Below, one piece after another: positions 34,504-40,155 of a stretch of DNA of 40,155 nt (position 1 is its first letter; each line of letters opens with the position of its first letter). Under the pieces are notes generated by a model, which saw nothing but the letters and a program-made list of their open reading frames with translations, did no database searches and had not been told where the DNA came from. Where the stretch lies: the NCBI GenBank assembly GCA_937957915.1, contig CALGNZ010000003.1, positions 1 to 40,155 on the forward strand, given 5' to 3'. The translations under genes and the position numbers were made by a program. This stretch comes from an uncultured Granulosicoccaceae bacterium. Its GTDB lineage: Bacteria; Pseudomonadota; Gammaproteobacteria; Granulosicoccales; Granulosicoccaceae.

Positions 34504-35694
34504 ATGCGCGTATCAAATTCAATGTTAGCCAGAATAAGTAATGCGGCACTGATGAAACGACAGGAAGACATTGCAAACGTGCAGTCGGAAATCGCCTCTG
34601 GACTAAAACTGCAAAGGCCATCAGACAACCCGATGGGCAGTGCACAGAAAATCGATCAGGAAACGGCCATCGCTCAAATAGAGCAATACAACCGAAATAT
34701 CACCATTGGCCAATCGCGGCTGGAAAGTGCTGAGGTATCAATCGCCTCCGTTACAGAGGCGCTGCAGCGCGCAAGAGAACTGGCGCTCCAGGCTGCGAAC
34801 GCCACCAACTCGTCAAACGAACACCGAGCAATGGCATCGGAACTGACCCAAATACACGACAACATACGTGCAATAGCCAATGGTAAAGACAGTTCGGGGA
34901 ACTATTTGTTTTCCGGAACTGACATCAAGACTCAGCCATTCACCGGTAATACCAATGTCAGTTACAATGGTAACTCCGAGTCACGAACTGTTCAGGCCCG
35001 CAACAACCTTCTGATCGAAACATCATTCAGCGGTGCTGACGTTTTTTTAAATATCCCGATAACCACAAGCTCGCACACGGTGTCTGCCGAGCCAGCAAAC
35101 ACTGGTTCAACGGTGGTATTACTCGATGGGCAGGACACCACAGCGGGCACAAACCCTTACACACTCGAATTTACCGCCGCAAATACCTATCAAATTCTGA
35201 ACGCCTCGGACGGCAGCGTGGTAGTTCCTCCGACCACCACACCAGACTCCGGCGAAATTGATTTCAACGGTTTGCTGATAACACTGGAGGGTACAGCCGC
35301 GTCGGGCGACAGCTTCCAGATAAAGTCGGCCGAGAACCAGGATGTATTCACCACATTCCAGAATTTCATCAATGCGCTGGACAACTCGGTAGACTCTTCC
35401 ACAGGCAAGGCCAGGCTTCGCCAGACAATCAACGAGACACTAACAGCACTTGATACAACACTTGATTCATTGAACACACAGCGGTCGCTGATTGGTACCC
35501 GATTACAAACAACAGACACTGTCAAAAGTGAGAACGAGTACACATCTTTTCAGCTCCAGGAGACGCTTTCAGAGATCAAAGACACAGATTTGACAGATGC
35601 GATTTCACGCCTTCAGGAGCATACACTTGCCCTTCAAGTGTTGCAGCAAACTACTGTAAGAACACAATCTTTATCTCTTTTCAATATGACATAA
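34504..35694 (+). CDS. flgL: Hook-filament junction protein FlgL (HAP3)
   Basis: FlgL is the second junction protein, between FlgK and flagellin. The 396-residue protein begins MRVSNSMLARISNAALMKRQEDIANVQSEIASGLKLQRPSDNPMGSAQKI and ends LSEIKDTDLTDAISRLQEHTLALQVLQQTTVRTQSLSLFNMT. It is longer than the roughly 317 residues of enteric FlgL; the insert of about 80 residues (180-275) contains the GDSFQIKSAEN-type segment often seen in surface domains of these proteins. It starts 4 nt after the flgK stop. Confidence 0.96.
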   Translation: MRVSNSMLARISNAALMKRQEDIANVQSEIASGLKLQRPSDNPMGSAQKIDQETAIAQIEQYNRNITIGQSRLESAEVSIASVTEALQRARELALQAANATNSSNEHRAMASELTQIHDNIRAIANGKDSSGNYLFSGTDIKTQPFTGNTNVSYNGNSESRTVQARNNLLIETSFSGADVFLNIPITTSSHTVSAEPANTGSTVVLLDGQDTTAGTNPYTLEFTAANTYQILNASDGSVVVPPTTTPDSGEIDFNGLLITLEGTAASGDSFQIKSAENQDVFTTFQNFINALDNSVDSSTGKARLRQTINETLTALDTTLDSLNTQRSLIGTRLQTTDTVKSENEYTSFQLQETLSEIKDTDLTDAISRLQEHTLALQVLQQTTVRTQSLSLFNMT

Positions 35695-35750
35695 TTACTT
35701 CAATTATCGAACACAGGTAACTCTAACCACAATTTTTTGACGTAAATTGA

Positions 35751-35777
35751 TTCAATTTTTCCGTAGACAACCGATAG
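35751..35777 (+). promoter_or_regulatory. Candidate sigma28 (FliA) promoter of fliC
   Basis: TTCAATTT - 11 nt - ACCGATAG is compared with TAAAGTTT - 11 nt - GCCGATAA: spacing exact, 5 of 8 and 6 of 8 matches. Transcription would start near 35784, leaving an 88-nt leader. The position in the 177-nt flgL-fliC gap is right for a class III flagellin promoter. Confidence 0.55.
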
Positions 35778-35786
35778 CATTTCTAG

Positions 35787-35803
35787 GGCGTCTAGCTAAC
35801 GCC
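35787..35803 (+). promoter_or_regulatory. Hairpin in the fliC leader
   Basis: GGCGT and ACGCC pair perfectly around a 7-nt loop immediately after the predicted fliC transcription start. Such a 5' hairpin could stabilise the flagellin mRNA. It has no T-run and is not a terminator for flgL. Confidence 0.45.
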
Positions 35804-35871
35804 TTCTTGGGGGGTTGCAAAGCCCTTTATAAACGGACTTTCTATAATAATATTTACGGACGAATAATAAG

Positions 35872-36675
35872 ATGGCACAAACAATAAACACAAATGTACT
35901 GTCACTAAACTCTCAACGTCACCTATCTACATCACAGGCTGATCTGTCACGATCAGTAGAGCGACTTTCTTCTGGATTACGCGTCAATAGTGCACGCGAT
36001 GACGCTGCCGGCCTTGCAATTGCCGCCAGAATGGAAGCGCAAACACGCGGATCAGATGTTGCAATTAGAAATGCTAATGACGGTATTTCCCTTGCACAGA
36101 CTGCTGAGGGCGCACTGAATGAAGTTGGTAACATGCTTCAACGAATGAGAGAACTGGCAGTTCAGGCAGCCAACGGCACTAACAGTTCAACTGACAGAGC
36201 CAATCTCGATGCGGAATACCAGGCACTTGACACTGAAATCACGCGTCTGGCAACCACTACACAGTTTAACGGACTGGCTATTCTGGATGCCAACGCTGGC
36301 GCGCAGACTTTTCAGATCGGTGCAAACAAGGGAGATACTCTGGATATCACAACTGTTAAGCTGACTAACGTAGGCGGTGATATTCTGAATGTAGTTAACT
36401 CTGAAAAGGCGCTGGACGACATCGACACTGCAATCAACACCGTTGCGGTGGATCGTGCGGATTATGGTGCAGCCAGTAGTCGATTCAGCAGCGCTATTAA
36501 CAATTTGCAAATAATGTCTGAAAATACAAGTGCCGCTCGCGGCCGTATAATGGATGCAGATTTTGCAGTGGAAACTGCAAATATGACGCGCGCTTCGATA
36601 TTGCAACAGGCCGGTACGGCTATGGTCGCCCAGGCGAACCAAATACCGAACGGCGTTTTAAGCTTACTGGGTTAA
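35872..36675 (+). CDS. fliC: Flagellin FliC (short, D0/D1 only)
   Basis: Filament subunit. The 267-residue protein starts MAQTINTNVLSLNSQRHLSTSQADLSRSVERLSSGLRVNSARDDAAGLAIAARM and ends ENTSAARGRIMDADFAVETANMTRASILQQAGTAMVAQANQIPNGVLSLLG. Between them is only a short beta stretch (FQIGANKGDTLDI), so the D2/D3 surface domains are missing. Such minimal flagellins occur in many bacteria. It is a single copy in the window, with a sigma28-like promoter upstream and a strong hairpin downstream. Confidence 0.98.
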   Translation: MAQTINTNVLSLNSQRHLSTSQADLSRSVERLSSGLRVNSARDDAAGLAIAARMEAQTRGSDVAIRNANDGISLAQTAEGALNEVGNMLQRMRELAVQAANGTNSSTDRANLDAEYQALDTEITRLATTTQFNGLAILDANAGAQTFQIGANKGDTLDITTVKLTNVGGDILNVVNSEKALDDIDTAINTVAVDRADYGAASSRFSSAINNLQIMSENTSAARGRIMDADFAVETANMTRASILQQAGTAMVAQANQIPNGVLSLLG

Positions 36676-36683
36676 ACCCTAAC

Positions 36684-36708
36684 GAGGCTGCGCTAACCGC
36701 GCAGCCTC
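36684..36708 (+). terminator. Hairpin terminator after fliC
   Basis: GAGGCTGCG and CGCAGCCTC form a perfect GC-rich stem of 9 bp, plus one more C-G pair, around a 5-7 nt loop 8 nt after the fliC stop. No T-run follows, so it may be a mixed terminator or a 3' stabiliser. It separates fliC from flaG-fliD-fliS-fliT. Confidence 0.6.
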
Positions 36709-36803
36709 ACTTCGCCGGCCAGCTACAAGGTGGTAGAGGCCGATAGCGAAGTTGCTCAGAAACTGAGCCTGGGAAATACGACCCAAGACATCGTATAGAG
36801 AAA

Positions 36804-37205
36804 ATGGATATTTCGCCACTAGCTGATAAACAGCAACGTAACAGTAACCGAAAGAACAGCAGACGATCTCCCGCGGAGGAGTACACTCGTCTGGACGAAT
36901 ACTCACCCCAGCCCCAGGCAGAATCTTCACTGCCGGGTAAGATCCTGTCTGTCAAACGTATTCAAAATCTGATTGACGAACTAAACCAGATGACCGGATC
37001 TGTAGACATTTCCTTTGAACTTAAATATGCAGACTCCCAACCCCCACAGACCACAATTGTTGAGGTTGTAGACTCGAAACGAAATGAGTTACTAATGGAG
37101 TTAAAAATGCAAGATCTTGTTGAAATAGAGAAACAGATAAACGAAGACAGCGTTGAAAAATTGTCTGAGTTTATGTGTGGTTCTTTTTTTTCATTGACCG
37201 CATAA
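36804..37205 (+). CDS. flaG: FlaG-family flagellar protein
   Basis: The 133-residue protein lies between fliC and fliD, the usual place of flaG, whose product affects filament length. Residues 50-133 fit the pattern: VKRIQNLIDELNQMTGSVDISFELKY, TTIVEVVDSKRNELLMELKMQDLVEIEKQI and a C-terminal helix. The first 45 residues are polar and basic (NSNRKNSRRSPAEEYTRLDEY). A GCCGATAG sequence (36739-36746) matches a sigma28 -10 box upstream but lacks a -35. Sequence is divergent, so the family call is moderate. Confidence 0.7.
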   Translation: MDISPLADKQQRNSNRKNSRRSPAEEYTRLDEYSPQPQAESSLPGKILSVKRIQNLIDELNQMTGSVDISFELKYADSQPPQTTIVEVVDSKRNELLMELKMQDLVEIEKQINEDSVEKLSEFMCGSFFSLTA

Positions 37206-37278
37206 AAATAATAACAAGAGCAGCTTACGGCTGTTTTAGTACAGGGACAGGCAGTACTATTATGGAGAATGCAAAAGT

Positions 37279-38568
37279 ATGACTATTAGAGCGGCTGGCG
37301 TAGGCTCGGGTATCGATGTTGAATCGATAATTACCCAACTCATGGAACTGGAAAGGGAGCCTTTAAACAGGCTTGAGCAACAGCGACAAGAGCTGGATGT
37401 CAGAATAAGTACTCTTGGAACATTCAAAGGAATTTTGTCGGAGCTGGAAAGCCAGGCTACCAGTTTGTCTGATTCTGCTATTTTCGGTAAATACGCAGCT
37501 TCAAGCGCCGACGAAGATGTATTGACTGTGGATGTTTCGCCGGGGACCAGGCTGGTAAACCATGAAATAGAGGTATTGTCTCTCGCGTCATCCCACCAGT
37601 TGGCAACCGATTTGTACGCAGATGGCGAAGAGAGTAGCTTCGCCGCCGGTAATTACAATTTTGCTTCAGGCGATGAGTCGTTTCAGGTTGATCTTGCAGC
37701 CGGCTCGACCTTGATAAATATGCGTGACGCTATTAATGATCATGCTGATAACTCTACCGTTCGGGCAAGTGTACTGAATCTGGATGGGGGTAGCCGCCTG
37801 GTACTAACGTCAATTGAGCCCGGATTGGCCAATGCGATTACAGCACCGGCTGAATTTTCCGAATTCCGCGCCGCACAAGACGCCCAGTTTACCGTTGACG
37901 GATTCGCCGCAAGCAGTTCAACAAATGAAGTGACCGATGTCATTTTGGGAATGACATTAAACCTTCAGGATATCGGAACTGCAAATGTCAGCACCAGCCG
38001 GGACAACGAATCAGTCAAGGAACAATTGCAGCTATTTGTAAGCAGCTACAACCAGGTTCTAAGCACTGTCGATAGCCTGTTGGAGAATGAATTCCCCGGT
38101 GACGGAACCATACGCAGCATATCATCTGAGCTGAGTAATGGATTTTTCCAGACCGTTGAGGTAAAGGGTACCGATTACTCGTTTCTGGATCTGGGTCTGA
38201 CGTTTGATCGTGATGGCAATCTGAGCCTCGACGAGTCCAAATTTCAGGACATACAGGCCAGTGAGAATTATGCAGATATTCTCGCGGCGACCACCCTGGA
38301 AGAGACAGGTTTAGCAAGAAATATAAAATCTACCATCGAGCGCTATACCGAAACCGAAGGTCTGATAGAAACCAAAAACGATGCACTACGGTACAACACA
38401 GATTCGCTGGACACTCAAAGCAGTCGTCTTGAATACCAGCTAACCCAAACTGAAGATCGATACAGGCGCCAGTTTACTGCTATGGACACCGTCGTGTCAC
38501 AGTTGCAAAACAGCAGTAGCTTCCTGATTGGCCAGCTCGAAAACCTGCCTACCTACAATAATAACTAA
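37279..38568 (+). CDS. fliD: Flagellar filament cap protein FliD (HAP2)
   Basis: FliD forms the cap under which flagellin folds. The 429-residue protein begins TIRAAGVGSGIDVESIITQLMELEREPLNRLEQQRQELDVRISTLGTFKGILSELESQ and the C-terminal region reads RLEYQLTQTEDRYRRQFTAMDTVVSQLQNSSSFLIGQLENL, both hallmark sequences. Normal length. GGAG stands a short distance before the ATG. Confidence 0.97.
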   Translation: MTIRAAGVGSGIDVESIITQLMELEREPLNRLEQQRQELDVRISTLGTFKGILSELESQATSLSDSAIFGKYAASSADEDVLTVDVSPGTRLVNHEIEVLSLASSHQLATDLYADGEESSFAAGNYNFASGDESFQVDLAAGSTLINMRDAINDHADNSTVRASVLNLDGGSRLVLTSIEPGLANAITAPAEFSEFRAAQDAQFTVDGFAASSSTNEVTDVILGMTLNLQDIGTANVSTSRDNESVKEQLQLFVSSYNQVLSTVDSLLENEFPGDGTIRSISSELSNGFFQTVEVKGTDYSFLDLGLTFDRDGNLSLDESKFQDIQASENYADILAATTLEETGLARNIKSTIERYTETEGLIETKNDALRYNTDSLDTQSSRLEYQLTQTEDRYRRQFTAMDTVVSQLQNSSSFLIGQLENLPTYNNN

Positions 38569-38602
38569 CTAATAAGACCAGGGACGGACACTACCATTGG
38601 CT

Positions 38603-38992
38603 ATGCCACAAAGAATTAGCGGCGCATATGCGCAGGTCGACCTCGACACTCGACTCGAAGCAGCCTCTCCTCACGATCTGATTCGATTACTACTGGAAGG
38701 AGCAATTTTGCGTCTTGGAAGAGCAAAAGAGCATCTGCTTAGACGCAATATTGCAAAAAAGGGTGAGGAAATCGGTAAAGTGATATCGATTGTAGCTGAG
38801 CTACAGCATTGTCTGAGCAATGAACCCGGTAATGAAGTTGCCCGGCATCTGAACACGCTCTACGAGCAGATCATGGGAGCGGTTGTAGCAGCAAACATTG
38901 AGAATGATGTAGAAAAACTCGATCTCGCCAGCGAGCTGTTACAACACCTTAGTGAATCGTGGAATACCATTCCACAGGAGCACCGCGGCTAG
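38603..38992 (+). CDS. fliS: Flagellin export chaperone FliS
   Basis: FliS binds flagellin C-termini in the cytoplasm before export. The 129-residue protein has the family start GAYAQVDLDTRLEAASPHDLIRLLLEGAILRLGRAKEHL and four predicted helices. An in-frame TTG at 38597 would add two residues. It follows fliD by 34 nt. Confidence 0.95.
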   Translation: MPQRISGAYAQVDLDTRLEAASPHDLIRLLLEGAILRLGRAKEHLLRRNIAKKGEEIGKVISIVAELQHCLSNEPGNEVARHLNTLYEQIMGAVVAANIENDVEKLDLASELLQHLSESWNTIPQEHRG

Positions 38993-39046
38993 TTATGTAT
39001 TACACAAAACTAATACGGGTCAGCAAGAATACACAGAGTTACCCAG

Positions 39047-39352
39047 ATGACGAAAAGTAATGCGCAAATTCTGTTTGATGTCAGAGAGACGATGAAGCTC
39101 ATGCTAAGCTCGGCTCAATCAGAAAACTGGGACGAGGTCACCGTACTCGACAAAGAGAGAACAGGCCTTTTATCTGATCTGTCAAAAACTGAGTATACCG
39201 GCGAACTTGAACTCATTGACGAGATAATCAGGCTCGACCAAAAAATCCTGGAGGCCGCAACCAGGGCAAAGAGTGAACTCAATGACAAGGTCTCACTGGC
39301 TTGCCGCTCCAGGGAAGTACACAATGAATATCAAACAATATCGGATCTCTAA
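39047..39352 (+). CDS. fliT: FliT-like flagellar export chaperone
   Basis: A 101-residue helical, acidic protein immediately after fliS, with the FliT pattern LFDVRETMKLMLSSAQSENWDEVTVLDKERTGLLSDL and a helical bundle ending in IRLDQKILEAATRAKSEL. FliT is the chaperone of FliD, which is two genes upstream. FliT proteins are poorly conserved, so this is mainly a positional and pattern-based call. Confidence 0.8.
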   Translation: MTKSNAQILFDVRETMKLMLSSAQSENWDEVTVLDKERTGLLSDLSKTEYTGELELIDEIIRLDQKILEAATRAKSELNDKVSLACRSREVHNEYQTISDL

Positions 39353-39948
39353 CGTGCCCTATCCACAAGGCGCACTGGTAGAACAGGTTGAATGAGTTTT
39401 AAAGCGGTTCTAATCTCTGGCCTGAAATTACAAGCTGTCTTTTCATCGCCAGAGCACCCACTCACAATAATACGCGTACTTTGCCTCTTAGCGTATCTCC
39501 CTGTGCACGTGGTTACCTGCGTTTGTCGGTGACGACCGGCCTGCATTGCGTTTTTTGACGGTGAACCCTTATAAATAAGCCAGCCAGGTACGCTGTCACG
39601 TTCAGCCACCAGCAATCGGAAATTTACCGGTTCTCTACCAGTAGACCATAATGAATACACCGGCTTACAGACCTACGGTCTCAAGAGGGCAGACGGGTTA
39701 TAGAAGCATCTGAATAGCGGACTTATGCCAATACAGCGTACAAACACGGGTTTCATCTGCACGCTTTGTCTTCAACAGCCCCGATACAACCTAACCTGAA
39801 TTGTTCACGAGGTCGACAGCATCTCGCTGGATCTTTGATTCCACGCCACACTTTTTTGGGAACATCAGTCAGTATTCGACGCAGGAAGAAAAAGCACTGC
39901 TAAAACAAATCTCTGTGTGACATGCTCGCTATTCAAGAATAATCCGGG
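39353..39948. other. Gene-poor stretch downstream of fliT
   Basis: 596 nt after the fliT stop with no convincing gene. The best minus-strand frame (39349-39660, 103 codons) has no recognisable pattern, overlaps the fliT end and is rich in Arg, Thr and Cys as expected of random sequence. No terminator with a T-run is obvious. Confidence 0.5.
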
Positions 39949-40116
39949 CTAGGAGACTGCGCGGTAGAAGTCCGCGTAGCGAGAACGCGCCATGTCGAGC
40001 GCGTTTTTACGATTATTTGCGGCGCATAGTTATTCATACGCAACAAAAATGATCGATAAAAACGCACCGGCAGGGCGCGTTCGCAGTAGTGGAGGTTCTG
40101 CCGCGCAGACTCCTAG
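39949..40116. repeat. 168-bp imperfect palindrome with terminal inverted repeats, possible MITE
   Basis: The left end CTAGGAGACTGCGCGG-TAGAA (39949-39969) matches the reverse complement of the right end (40096-40116) at 19 of 21 positions. Pairing continues inward: GAACGCGCC and GCGTTTTTA occur in both arms as reverse complements, down to a centre near 40030. CTAG at both edges could be a 4-bp target duplication or part of the repeat. No transposase is encoded. This fits a miniature inverted-repeat element or a large hairpin RNA; the former is preferred because the ends are the best-matched parts. Confidence 0.6.
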
Positions 40117-40155
40117 GCAAAGGCAAAAACTAGCCAAGCGGCAGCACATCGGGCA

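Noticed and set aside
36739..36746. GCCGATAG as a sigma28 promoter for flaG
   Set aside because: Good -10 match but no -35 resembling TAAA at the right distance.
39349..39660. 103-codon minus-strand frame after fliT, considered as a PilZ-type gene
   Set aside because: No PilZ motif (RxxxR...DxSxxG) and no protein-like composition; it overlaps the fliT stop.
39949..40116. 6S RNA or another structured RNA as explanation for the long palindrome
   Set aside because: The size is close to 6S RNA, but the best pairing is at the ends with matching CTAG edges, and no promoter is evident. A mobile-element origin fits better; not excluded.
1..40155. CRISPR array, tRNA/rRNA genes, prophage or toxin-antitoxin modules
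   Set aside because: No spaced direct repeats, no tRNA-like cloverleaf noticed by eye and no genes of those families were seen.

Overview
The window holds a flagellar and chemotaxis gene cluster from a gammaproteobacterium-like organism with a single polar-type (sigma54/sigma28) flagellar hierarchy. I cannot name the species. Base composition looks near 50 percent GC. The gene content (FliEFGHIJK, FlgA/N, FlgBCDEFGHI, split FlgJ, FlgKL, FliC, FlaG, FliD, FliS, FliT, plus CheA/W/Y/R/B/D and an MCP) and the sigma54-type -24/-12 sites support this placement. There are no tRNAs, rRNAs, CRISPR arrays, prophage genes or transposase genes.

Layout. (1) 1-9729, minus strand: an operon running lipoprotein - fliE - fliF - fliG - fliH - fliI - fliJ - fliK. 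fliK runs off the left edge and has its own candidate sigma54 promoter. The junctions fliF/fliG, fliG/fliH and fliH/fliI overlap, so these genes look translationally coupled. (2) 10301-12274, minus strand: a CheC/CheX-type phosphatase candidate and cheY form one unit, and cheR a second. (3) 12659-22464, plus strand: HDOD protein - cheA - cheW - MCP - lysine/threonine-rich STAS protein - cheD - cheB. (4) 22757-24151, minus strand: flgA and flgN, adjacent with no flgM between them. (5) 24686-39352, plus strand: the rod/hook/ring operon flgBCDEFGHI, two genes that split FlgJ, flgKL, then fliC, flaG, fliD, fliS and fliT. (6) 39353-40155: no convincing gene, but a 168-bp imperfect palindrome with paired ends that resembles a miniature mobile element.

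How it works together. FliF/G/E/H/I/J/K build the MS ring, rotor and export system. FlgB-I build the rod, hook and rings. FlgK/L/FliD/FliC build the junction, cap and filament, with FlgN/FliS/FliT as chaperones. The MCP signals through CheW and CheA to CheY. Adaptation is by CheR/CheB/CheD, and the MCP carries a C-terminal DWEEF tether for them. No cheZ is present; the protein downstream of cheY has the D-x3-E-x2-N...P signature of CheC/CheX/FliY phosphatases and is the best candidate for removing CheY phosphate.

The least familiar parts are the histone-H1-like/acidic/STAS fusion protein between the MCP and cheD, the 533-residue lipoprotein with a duplicated DC-x4-PC domain at the head of the fliE operon, the long Pro/Asp tail on FliH, and two strong hairpins at the MCP-STAS junction. 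All promoter calls are by eye against consensus.
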